64,000 bases of DNA from the NCBI GenBank assembly GCA_011503125.2, contig WWBZ02000002.1, positions 1,116,001 through 1,180,000 on the forward strand. Reading direction: 5' to 3'. Shown here in pieces: positions 12,301 through 24,200 of this stretch (its first letter is position 1; each line of letters opens with the position of its first letter). The translations under genes and the position numbers were made by a program. Under the pieces are notes generated by a model that did no database searches, was not told the origin of the DNA, and saw only the letters and a program-made list of their open reading frames with translations. This DNA is from Botryosphaeria dothidea. Its lineage: Eukaryota > Ascomycota > Dothideomycetes > Botryosphaeriales > Botryosphaeriaceae.

Positions 12301-15300
12301 TTGAGATGAATCTTGACGGGGACGGTCGTGATGGTCGGGCCACTGATGCGCTCCATGTCGCGCACCGGAGCGTTGCGGCCGGACACGGTTGCACCAAACA
12401 CAACGTCCTCCGAGTCGGTGTAGCGCCCAAGAACCAGCGCCCACGCGGCGCGGATGATGGTCGACATGATGATATCAGACCCCGGGGCTCTAACCATGTT
12501 GACGGTGCGCTCATGGCGACCATCGGCGCGGGGGGTGTATGTGTTGGAAGGCAGCTGCGGGAACGTGGCGGGCGTCTCTCCGGCCAGCTGGGCGCCCCAG
12601 AACTCCTCACACGCCGCGTTGTCGCTCGACGTTAGGTACTGGATGAAGCTGTTGAACGGGGCCAGCTCAGGCACGGGGTTTCCGCGGTAGGCTTGCTCCA
12701 GCTGCTCGAAGACGAGGCCCTGGCTCCACCCATCAAACAGCGAGTGGTGCGCCGTCCAGACGAAGTGCTTCGCACCCTTGCTCTCGATCAGCGCAAATCG
12801 GCCCAGGGATCCACCCCAGGCAATGGGCACCTGCAGGTCATTCTTCAGGTACTGTTCCAGGGAGTGCGCATGCATCCAGGCGAGAGACTCGGCAAGGACC
12901 ACTTGCAGCGTCCCTGCCGTCTCGACGTTGACAATCCTGGTCCGCAGGATGGCGTTCCGCCGGAAAACCTCCTCCCACGCGCGCTTGAACTTCGCAATGT
13001 CTAGCGAGGGCGGCAAGACGAGGACTGTCTGGCCAATGTACGCGCCCTGCTGCTTCATTGACAGAGCCATCAGGCCCTCCTGCAGCGGTGCGCAGGGATA
13101 CACATCCTCCACCAGCTCCTTGCGCACACCGCACTGCGCAGCCACTTCTTCCACGAGATCATCAACACAATCATCGTCCTCAAACAGAGCAAACGGCGCG
13201 ATGGCCGGCTCCGCAGTGCTCGGCTCGCTGGCGTCCTTGGCCGCTGCAGCCATGTCGCAGAGGCGGGGGTGGTTGAAGATGTCGGCGACCGTCAAGACGA
13301 GACTGTACTTCTCCCGCGCAATCGAGACCAGGCGCATGCCGCCGATGGAGTCGCCGCCAATCCGGAAGAAGCTGGTGTCGCTGCCGATCGAGTCGGGGTT
13401 TGCGCCCAAGGTTTCCGCCCACGCCGCCTGCAGCTTCCGCTCCTGCTCTGTGCGCGGGACCCGCTTGGTGGATGTCAGGAGGGCGTAGCGGTTCAGCTGG
13501 TCCACGGGCAGCTGGTCGGCCCGCTCGCGCATGGTCTTACGGTCGAGCTTCCCGGAGGCATTGCGCGGGAACGACGCGAGCGGGATGAAGGTGGAAGGGA
13601 CCATATACGAGGGGAGGACGTCGGTGAGGCTGTCCTGCAGCGCAGACAGCCGAGCAGCCATGTCGTCCGGAATGTCGAGGAACATGCTGTCCGAGATGAT
13701 GGCGGTGCTGGTGCTGGTGGTGAAGAAAGCAACCAGGGTCTGCTTCCCTTGGCGGGCAGCGGGCTTCAGGATCTCAACAGCAACTGCGTCCGTGAAGTCG
13801 GCGCGAGAAAGCAGGTGGTGCTCGATCTCGCCAAACTCAATGCGCTGACCGTGGAATTTGGCCTGAGTATCCTTGCGGCCAATGAAAGCCATGCTGCCGT
13901 CCGAATTATACCGCACAAGGTCGCCCGTCTTGTACAGCCGGCGTGTCGAAAGCTCAGCAGGCCTCTGGCTGGCAAGCCATTCGGGCATCTGGACGAACAC
14001 CTCGTCCGTCTTTGTCTTGTTGTTGAGATAGCCGTCGGCCATGGCAAAACCCTCGACGACCAGCTCTCCAATGGCGCCGACCGGCACCAGACGGCAGTAG
14101 TCCTGCGGGTCAACGATCCAGCAGATGCCGCCGACTGATTTGCCGATGTTGGTGGGGTCGTCGCGGATGGCCTCGTTCCAAGCCGCAGCGACGCCGCACT
14201 CCGACGGGCCGTAGCCGTTGTGCAGGGTGGCGTGGCCGTTCCAGCGATGGATGTCGGCCTTGGACATGGCTTCGCCGCCCATGACGAGCGTCTCCAGGGT
14301 AGGGACTTGCCTGGGCTCGATGAGGCGCGTTACCGAGGGGGTCAAGACAGCCCAGGTCACACGGGCGTCGTTGATGGCGCCCGCGATGTCGTCCAGTCGC
14401 TGCTGCTCGCTGGGGATGCAGACGCACCCGCCGAACATGAGCGTGGTCAGCGTCTCCATCAAGCATGCATCGAAGCTGTACGACGCGTACTGAAGAACAC
14501 GCGAGCGCGGCGACATGTGCGACCTCTTTCCGTGGCCCGCAGCACTGGTGGCAAATCCATAGTGGGGTGTGTAGCTGCCCTTGGGCTTGCCTGTGGAGCC
14601 GGACGTGAAGATGATGTATGCGGGATCAGAGGGCGTGGGCTGTCTCCGCTCACGCTTGGCGGGACCGCAGCACTTGGACGTGTTGATCAGGTCGAGGCTT
14701 TGCTGGTCCACTACGACGACGGACTCTACCTGCTCGGCCAGGAGATGGGCATTGTTGCGCGAGGAGAGCAGGATACGGGCGCCCACATCTTCGATGATGA
14801 TCTTCATCCGACTCGACCCGTGAGCGGGGTCCAGCAGAACAAACGCACCGCCTGCCTTCAAGACACCGAGCAACGCAATTGTTGTCCAGGCCGACTTCTC
14901 AAAGCAGAGCGGAACGAAGATACCGGGCCGTATTCCACTGTGCGCAAGGTGCGAAGCAAGTTTTGATGAAAGTTCATCCAGCTGCTCGTAGGTAAAGCTG
15001 CCATCCCAGGACTCGACCGCCGGAGCCGTTGGCCGGGCCCTGACCTGACGGTGAATGATGTCGTGAATGCATATATCCACCTTCGGAGGAACAAAGCGGT
15101 TCCAACTCCAGATCTGCTCCAGATGGCGGTCGCTGAGCAGGTGCAGGTCAGCTGCCTGGCTTTCTGTCGACGAGCTCAGTAAGAGGTTGAGGGCTGCAGC
15201 GAAGGTGCTAGCGACGTTCTTGGCCTGGGCGTTGGAGAGAGAAGTGGTGGTGTGTACGAGCGAAATGTCCAGGCTCTCACCAGACAGGGCAATGTCGACG

Positions 15301-18300
15301 GCAATGTTGTACTCGGTGGGATCATAGTGGTGGCTAAATCTGAACGCGACAGATGCATCCAGAGTGTCAGTGGGCGGCACCACTTGGAAGTTGACGGCAG
15401 AATTGAACAGCGGCTGGGCCGACAAATCGGAGCTGAGGGTGTGCTGGATGTCGGCCAGCGAGCAGTGCTGATGTTGAAGGCTGGCCACCGAGTCTTCTTG
15501 GATCTTTTCGAGGACAGACCCAAGAGCATGGGCCAAGTCAACGCGACAAACCAGCATGTTGATGAAGGCGCCGATCGCGCTGTCGATGTTGTCGACGGGG
15601 ATGTCCCGGCCGGACACGAGGTAGCCGAAGCATACCTGGCGCGATCCCGTGTACGCTCCGAGCACCAGCGCCCACACGGCTTTGAAGAGAGTGGGGAGCG
15701 TGATGTTCCGTTCTTGGCAGAGCTGGCTCAAGGCCTTCGCAGTGACCTGGTGCTGCACGTGAACTGTCCTGATGCTGCCGTCCTGCGAGACCCCGTCGTC
15801 CAAGGCTGGGAAGTAGCACGGCTCAACACCATCCAAATAGTCGATCCAGTAGCTGAGGCTGTTCTGGAGGTCGCAGGTCTGGAGATATGAGATATACTCG
15901 CTTAAGAGAGGCGCTTTCGGGAGTGATACGCGTGCGTCATACAACAAAGTGAAGTCACGGACCAGTGCCGGAACCGACGAGCCGTCAACGAGGGCGTGGT
16001 TTATGTCGATCCTGACAAATACTTCGCCACCAGCCACCTCGCAGATGGTTAGTTTGTGCGGAGGACGGGAATCTTGGAAGGGGATGTGCATGTGTTCGTT
16101 GAGAACAGAGTGCACCTCGTTCCTGGAGCAGCAGATGCGGGACACACGGACGTCTGCTTTCTTGAGCACAATCTGGTTGAATGCATCTCCTTTGGTCACG
16201 GCCGCAACGAAGATGGTGCGGAGAGATGGGTGACGTTCGACAAGCCTCTGCCACGCCTCAGTCAGGCGGGAGGAGTCTACTGATTCAAACGCAGAGACTG
16301 ATTCAACTCGGAAGACGCTGAAGTACTGGTACAAGCCCTGGGACTTGGCCTGGCTCAGAAGAAGGCCCGTCTGCATAGGGGAAACCGGGTAGATATCCTC
16401 CACGTTGTCAACGGAAACATCAAGTCCAGGAAGTATTTTGGTGACAAGCTGGTCGAGGTCATCGTAGCCCATGGCGAGAAGAGGGAAATCGCTCAGGGTG
16501 TATTGGGTTGCGTTGATGCGGGAGAGCTGGTCGGCAGCCAGACAAAGGGAGCGTTCGCATTCCTGGATCCACTGGCAGATTTCGTCTTGGTGCTTCATGT
16601 GGGAATTGAATTCGAATGTCAGCTGGAACTCGCCACGGATGATCTCGGCGGTGATCTCAAAGAGCGCGAACCGCTTGAAGTCGGGGCCAACGTCCGGCAC
16701 AATCAGCTCCTGCTGCTCGAACAGCGCACCCTCCCTCTCCAGCTGCTGGTAGAGACCAAGGTAGTCAAACTGCACCTCGGCGGTGACCTGCGAGCCGAAT
16801 TGCTTGATGCCGTCGGGATGATTGTAACGCGAGGCAAAGTACGGCCATCCGGTGCGGGGAACACGTCTCTGGCTGTCCTTAACACGCTTGAGAACCTCGA
16901 TAAAATCGGCGCCGGCAGCGACATCGACGTGGATAGGGTACATGCTAGTGAACCACCCGACAACCGAGGAGATATCTATGTCGTCGTCCCAGCCTTGACG
17001 ACCGTGGCTTTCCCTGAAAATGGTGGGGGTTCCTCGGTCCTTGAATGTGCGGCTGAACGAGTGAATCAGCGCAGAAAGGAAGAGATCAACGGGCTGTGTC
17101 CTCAATGCGCGGTGGCATTCAAGCCCAGTCAGACGGGATGTAGTAGCCGCATCCAACCGGAAAACCACTCGCATGGCGTCGCAGATTTTGTTTTCGCCGT
17201 CTACCACTCCCCAATATTCCAGATTGGACGGGGCGATGGCATCTGGGAAGGCAATGTGGGGAGGTAGATGGTCGCGGGCATAGTCCGCCTGGAGTCCGCA
17301 CCATGCTTGCCAAGGCAGCGGCTTCTCACGCGTTGCGGACAGCTCACCCGTTTCCACACGCTCCTCCAGCTCCTGCATGATGACACGCCAGGAGACAAGG
17401 TCGATGATTGCGTGGTGGGCAATCAAGGACAGTGCCTGACCTTCGGGTCCATTGATAAGATCGACAATGAAAACAGGGCCGTTGATCATGTCGATGTTGG
17501 CGTGACTGCGGAACAGAAGGCGCTCCACATCATCCTGGCTCGCCACCGAGTGCTCTTCGAACTGGTATGAGCCTTCCGTGGCTCGTGGGATAGTTTGCAT
17601 CCACTTGCCGGACTCAGACTTGATGAAGCGGGCCCGAAGCATGGAATGTCTTTGTACAATAACTTCCAACGTTGCCGAGATGGCGTCTGAAGATACAAAG
17701 CGTGTTAGGCGGAGGAAAAAGCTCTGGTTGAAGCGATTGGAACCTCCTCTTTGAGACCCTTCCGGTTGTAGCTGGAAGTAGAGCTGCTGAATTGGCGAAA
17801 GATCAAAGGGAGTGTCGAACTCTTCTTGCGCTGTGATTTCCCGACGCTCCGTCGTGGTAATAGTGGTGGCGAGTTCGGTAATGGACTTGCAGCGGAGGAC
17901 GTCCTTGATCTTGATGGCCATGTTCTCAGCTTTGCACTGCGTCATCAGCTGCATCGCCGAGATTGAATCACCTCCGAGGTTGACAAAACTTCTGTTGGGC
18001 GAAACAGAGTCAAAAGGCAGATTCAGGACGTATCCTATGACTGTTCGGAGCTTCTCCTCAATGTCTCTAACATCCGCCACAACTTCCGGTGCAGCCCCGG
18101 ATTCATTCTCAAGCACGCACTCGCTTTCTTTGAGAGCCTCCGCATCAATGCTCTCCAGCCACTTCCTCACCTGGACGCGATCAATTTTGCCAGACGGCGT
18201 TAAGGGGAAAGATTCGACAACAATCCAAGATGATGGCATCATGTAACCTGGGACTTTGGATTCCAGGCGTTGCTGGATTTGTTGGACATGGTGCTTGACT

Positions 18301-20495
18301 TCAGCCAAGCTAGGGTCAAGGACTTTGAGTTGCCCTGAGGAGCTCGATTGGACGGACTCGGCTACGGAGAGGACGGCGACAAGGCGCTTCATGCAGGCGC
18401 CGGCAGTGGGTGCTAGGACAATACCCAGGCGGACGAGAGGGTCAACTGAGATGTGATGCTCAATTTCACCAAGCTCTATCCTCAAGCCTCGGACTTTAAC
18501 CTGCGTATCCTTGCGGCCGATGAAGTGGATGGAACCGTCCGGATTGCAGCGGACAAGATCACCGGTCAGATATATCCTCCGCTTGCGAGGTTTAGTAAAT
18601 CCTGCCATCCATTTGGGATTGGTAATGAAAGCGGAAGCGGTCTTTTCGGGGTCGTTCAGGTAACCTCTCGCGAGATGGGGGCCCTCGATAGCGAGTTCAC
18701 CCATGCCGCCGACGGGCACCAGCCGGTGGTGATCATGGGCATCAACCACCCAAAGAAGCCCACCAACCGGCCACCCGATATTGGCTGCATCGGTATGCGG
18801 GCCAACACTGGGATTGATGGCCGAGGCGATGGAGCATTCAGTGGGCCCGTAGCCGTTCTGGAAGTTTTTGATCTTTCCGGCCCATGTCTCGACATCTGCC
18901 TTCGTCACAGCTTCGCCCCCGAGAACAAGCGTCTCAAGATATGGCACGTCATGCGGCCCGATCAGCTTTACCAGAGAAGGCGTCAGAAAAGCCCAGGTGA
19001 TCCTGAACTCGTTCATCATGCTGGCGATGCCTTTGCTCCGAGCTTTCTCGTCAGGAATGCAAATACAGCCGCCGACAACAAGGGTAGTGAAATTCTCTAG
19101 GATGCTGACGTCGAAGCTGTAGGACGCAAACTGTAGGACACGACTGGACGAATTCATGCAGCAGACGTGGCTCTGGTGCAGGGCGCAGCTGAGATATGAT
19201 GAGTGTTCGACCTGCACTCCTTTTGGCTTGCCTGTGGAGCCGGACGTAAAAATGAGGTAAAGAAGATTCTGCGGCGTGACTGAAGTTGTGGGAGGTACTT
19301 CTTGCCTCAAGAGCGCTTCGACTGCAGCGCGGCTGACCTCGAAGGCGTCGAGATGGCCCCCCCACATGGAGAGGTTCGAGGATGATGCGAGCAGGAATTG
19401 GGCATTGACTTGGTGTGCGATGTCCTCGAGACGGCTCATCGGGTACGAGGAATCTAGGAACGTAAACGCGCCGCCAGCCTTTGCGACGGAGAGCATTGCG
19501 ACGGTGGCCCAAGCCGACTTCTCAAAGCACAGCGGGACAACCACATCGGGGCCCACCCCTTTGGTCACGAGGAAGTGGGCGAGCGTGTTGCTGAGTATAT
19601 CGAGCTCCTTGTACGTAAACGAAGCGTCGGATGCGCATACTGCAGGCGCGTCGGGCTGCAGGATGACGTGGCGGCGAAAAATGTCTTGCACGCAGGCGTC
19701 TACTGCCTCAGGACACTTCTCGTTCCAAGTTGACATGGCCTCCAGGTCTTCGTTGCTCAAAAGGGATAGTTGACCCAGCGGAGTCTCTGTGGATTCGGCC
19801 AGCTCCAGGAGGATTTTGCGGTAGGTTCCTGCCACGAGAGAAGCGGCTTTGTCAGAAAGCACTGAAGAACAGTATTCCAGGGACACCTCTGCGCCGCTGT
19901 TCAACTGCCGGATGGCTAGTGTGATGGCAGACTACCCAGAGTTAGTCTTGTTTTTTTTCAGCATGTAATCGTGTCAACTTACTCCAGCAGTCCGGCTTCC
20001 AGATGGGTATTCCATATCACCAAAGTCAAAGCGGACGGAGGTATTGAATAGTTGGTTTTCCAGGCCAATAACGGAGTGGAACTCGGGGACTGACTGAAAA
20101 GAGAAAGAAAAGCACGACCCAAGCGACTCTTTCATTTCAGTCAGTATTGAGGATAGTGATCTATCCCCCGGGAGCGGCATGCGACATGCTGAGTACTGCT
20201 GAGCGCCTGCACGGTTGAAGGTGAGGCCGAAGCATACATGATCCGCAGCCAGATAGCGGCCGAGGAGGACGGCCCAGGCTGCGGCACACCATTCTGTGAT
20301 GTCGGCATCGTGCGCCGAGAATAGTGTTGCAGTGGACCGATCGCACGAAGAAGCGTCAATGCGTTTCGTTCGCCGTTGAGAACCCGGAGGCCTGGCGGAT
20401 TGCTCGAGGAAAGTCGGGAATATGCATGATTCCGCGTCGGTCAGATACTCCTGCCAGAAAGACGCGCGCTGGCTGCTGTGCGGAAGACTGCCCAT
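3381..20495 (-). CDS. HC-toxin/apicidin-type tetramodular NRPS (cyclic tetrapeptide synthetase)
   Basis: Three exons, 20495-19983, 19931-6189 and 6128-3381, give about 5667 residues. Approximate domain order: C-terminal half of a C domain (1-190), A1 (240-760), T1 (LGGDS, near 825), E1 (HHAIIDLVSW, near 1015), C2 (NHALVDG, near 1485), A2, T2 (IGGDS, near 2366), C3 (HHSLFDG, near 2568), A3, T3 (LGGDS, near 3435), E3 (HHLVIDLVSW, near 3630), C4 (SHALIDG, near 4100), A4, T4 (HGGDS, near 4979), a terminal C domain (SHAQYDG, near 5190), then a degenerate carrier. Four A domains and a cyclising-type C domain predict a cyclic tetrapeptide, with D residues at positions 1 and 3. Intron 2 (6129-6188, 60 nt) has no stop and is easily missed; removing it restores VEGPILARGYLNN as in the other modules. 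Intron 1 (19932-19982) joins a short first exon that a start inside exon 2 would lose. HTS1 is about 5.2 kDa-residues long (5218 aa); the excess here is about one E domain. Exact residues are not predictable by eye. Confidence 0.93.
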
Positions 20496-21237
20496 TATTT
20501 CTACGATTAGTGGGATATAGTTACCTTGGGTAGAATTCTAGTAGCTACGAATGTGAAGCACGGGAGAGGCGTCTAAGAGAGACAGGGCGGATCAGCGTGG
20601 AGAGACGGGGCAAGAATGAAGAGTAGACGAGCGCAGTCACAGGAGCACGATGAGGCGAAATACAAGACGGTGGAAGCTAGGAGATATCTGCTGCGAGTAA
20701 GGCTGCCGTGAATGCAATAAGGCATGAGCCGCTGCAGAGGCTAGAGCTAAACGGGATGCTGACCGGGAAGGAGCTACGTTGTGCGGAGCTGCAGCGATGT
20801 GCGTTGAAAATAGGACCTGGAGGAACGTACATTGCACCTGTGTGACCGCTAGCGCTGCCGGGGGCCACTGGGCGTAGGTACCGGTATTGAGACAAGCCTG
20901 CGCCCCCACTGCCCAAAACTACTGTAAGAAGTAATACGGAGGGTCTGCCCGCGTTCACGGCCTGTGATGACACCAAAAATAGCCGAGTGGCTGCTTGCAG
21001 AAGGATTCAACCGTGGGGCGCAGTGTGTTCTCGACCAGATGTGGCTACGAGCACAACGCCAGAGTCAGCGCTGCAGAATTGGTGAGGGCGCGCTACTGCT
21101 ACCTTGCTGTCTTAGCAGTGCCTCTGCAGTCAATACTGCGGCGCTACCCGCAATGCTTGTCGGTGCTTGACGATACTCCCCACACTCTCTCTGTCGCGGC
21201 TGCACTTTGCATTTCTCTCTCACAACGATCACTACGG
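20496..21237. promoter_or_regulatory. Bidirectional promoter between NRPS and FAS alpha
   Basis: 742 bp separate the divergent start codons of the NRPS and the FAS alpha gene, so the two are probably co-regulated. No N-terminal C-domain exon or other gene is visible here. A CGGCTGCA motif lies at 21197-21204, about 35 bp from the FAS alpha start; the same octamer occurs twice upstream of the aminotransferase. I found no exact copy of the published TOXE box (ATCTCNCGNA). Confidence 0.6.
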
Positions 21238-24200
21238 ATGATGACGGTTGATCAAGATTTGGTGCACGAGGCGGTCGTGGAGCTGCTGGCGTAAGGCCTT
21301 CCTTTCGGAGTCTGAAAGCGACCACACTAATGGCGACTGCAGGCACCAATTCGCATATCCGGTAAAATGGTAGGCGTCTGTGAGTTTTCTTGCGCAATGT
21401 CGAGCTCACACAGGCCAGGATCGACACACAGGACGTTCTTCTCGCGCAGCAAAAGAAGGAGAGGGTGGTGGAGATCGGGCCGTCGAACACCCTGACCGTC
21501 ATGGCAAAGCGAAGCGTCGCATCCCAGCTCAAGGACCGCGATGACGCACAATGGATATCAAGGGAGCTTCTGTCCTGCGAAGACGACGCCAAGGAGATAT
21601 ACTTTCAACGAGACCTACCTGCACCCAGTGCGAGCACGGAGGTTGTGGATGACGGAGTAGCGGAGCCGCCGCAGAGCCAGATGCGCGTTGAGAAGCCGAC
21701 GGCCGTGCCGGCATCCAGCAGAGGGCCGGCAACAAAAAAGGAAGACCAACCCATCACCGCGAAGGCCATACTGCTGGCAATGGTAGCACAGAAGCTGAAG
21801 AAGCGGCCGGAGGAGATCCAGGATAAAGACAGCATCAAGTCGCTGGCGGGAGGGCGGTCGACGCTCGAGAACGAGATTATCGGCGACCTGGTAAGCGAGT
21901 TCGGCGGCGTCCCCGACCGCGCCGAGGACGTGGGCATCGCTGAGCTCGGCGACACGCTTCAGCGAAGCTTCCGGGGGTCCTTAGGCCCGCAGGCGGCGAT
22001 GATGGTCGAGAAATTGATGAGCTCGAGGATGCCGGGCGGGTTTGCGATGAGAGACGCACGCGCGCACCTGGACGGCCGGTGGGGGCTTGCGGCCGGGCGG
22101 CAGGACTCGGTCCTCATTAGCGCCGCCGCCGCCCCGCCCGCCGCCAGACTGCCCGACGTTCCCGCTGCCCATGGTTTCTTCGACGCATTTGCCCGCCGCC
22201 ACCTGCTGGCCGCAGGACTCCCCATTGACAATCCAACGCTAACTCCTCAGAATGCTGTTGCTTCTATCGACTTGGAGGCTCTCCGGTCGATCACTCAGGA
22301 GCAGGAGGCCGTCAGCCGGTGCCAGCTGGAGCTTTACGCACGGCAACTTGGTGTTGACCTCCACGCTGGCTTGAAAGCCTCCGAAGAAGCCCGTGCAGCA
22401 ATCACAGATCTCCAGAACCAGCTCGACCTGTGGAACGCTGAGCATGGAGATGCATACGCTTCCGGAATCCGGCCAATTTTTGACAGGCGAAAGGCCCGCT
22501 CGTTCGACTCGAGCTGGGCGTGGGTCGTTCAAGACGCATTCAGCCTGTTCCATAGTTTGCTCCGCGATGCGCCTGTACCTGATAACGCCCAAGTCCATCA
22601 GCTCTGCAACTCTATATCTCGGCGCGCTACTCCCAAAGTTCTCGACATCCTGCAATGCCTCCGAGAGGTCTGTCAGAAGGAGTCCACCGACCGTCACAGA
22701 GCGGCCGAGCAGGTCATTGCGTCTCTCATCGACCGCTGTGAGACCCAACAGAGTCCATCTTTCATTTTCGCCGAGTCATCCAACAAGGCCAGCCGCTGCG
22801 TCCACCAGATAAAGCACAAATCTGCTAGAGACTGGGTACAACACGAGGAAGCGACCCGCACCTTTCATGAGATACTTCGCACTCGTCAAGCGGACAGCCG
22901 GTCCTTTGTCGATCGCACTGTTTTACTAACAGGAGCCGGCCGTGACTCTATAGGGGCTGAAATCCTCGGTGGTCTACTTGCTGGAGGGGCTAAGGTCATT
23001 GTCACCACCAGCAGCTATTCAGCGGCCAGCATCAGTGCATACCGAGACGTATATGTCAGCCATGCCGGGCCAGGCTCCCGTCTTTTTGTTGCGCCATTCA
23101 ATCAGGGAAGCCAGTCTGACGTTGAAGCTCTGATCTCGTACATCTATGATCGAAGCGGACTTGAATGGGATCTCGATGCCGTCATTCCGTTTGCTGCCAT
23201 TTCCGAAGGAGGCCGAGAGGTTGACAGCATCGACTCCAAGTCTGAACTAGCTCATCGAGTCATGCTTACCAACACAATCCGCCTCGTTGGAGCCATCAAG
23301 AGGCACAAGCAGGGAGCTGGATACGACACCCGCCCTGCCCAAGTCATCTTGCCACTGTCTGCAAACCACGGCATCTTTGGCGGAGATGGCCTCTACGCTG
23401 AATCTAAGATTGCCTTGGAAACTCTGTTCAACAAATGGCATTCCGAGTCCTGGAGCAACTACCTTTCCGTTGGTGGGGCCGCCATTGGCTGGACACGTGG
23501 AACTGGGCTCATGAAAGGAAACGACTTGCTCGCAGCAGAGGTGGAGAAGCTCGGCATCAAGACTTTCTCGCAGCGTGAGATGGCTTCAAACATCCTTGCA
23601 TTGCTGGACCCGGCAATGATGGAGGCAATGGAAGAGCGCCCTCTTTACGCAGACTTCAATGGCGGTCTTGACACGGTTCACGACCTCTCCGGGCAGTTGA
23701 TGCAGGCACGCAATAATCTCGCCAATGCTGATGACATCAAACGTGCTCTTGCTGCAGAAGAGTCCTTGGATAGTGCGGAGATGGCGCGCGGCGATGTCTC
23801 CGAAGACGAAGATCCCTTCTTTCCTCGCGCCAACATCCAGCTTTCGTTCCCTCACCTGCCAGACTTCCAGTCCTCTTTGAAACCCCTGAACAAGCTGCAC
23901 GGGATGATTGACCTTGAAAGTGTTGTCGTCGTTGCTGGCTTCTCAGAGCTTGGACCGTGGGGATCCTCACGGACCAGATGGGAGATGGAAGCCCAGGGTA
24001 CCTTCTCTTTGGAGGGCTGGGTGGAGATGGCTTGGGTCATGGGTCTCATCAAATACGCCGAGCATTCGACGTGGCAACGCTCCGAACAGCCTGCCGGCTG
24101 GGTTGACGCCACGAGCCGTGAGCCGGTCCAAGATCATGAGATTGAAGGACGCTACGGCGAACGCATCAAAGCCCACACTGGAATTCGCATTGTTGAACCA

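Noticed and set aside
19902..19904. NRPS start within exon 2
   Set aside because: No ATG there; an upstream exon with consensus GTAAGT donor, CTAAC branch and TAG acceptor continues C-domain homology in frame.
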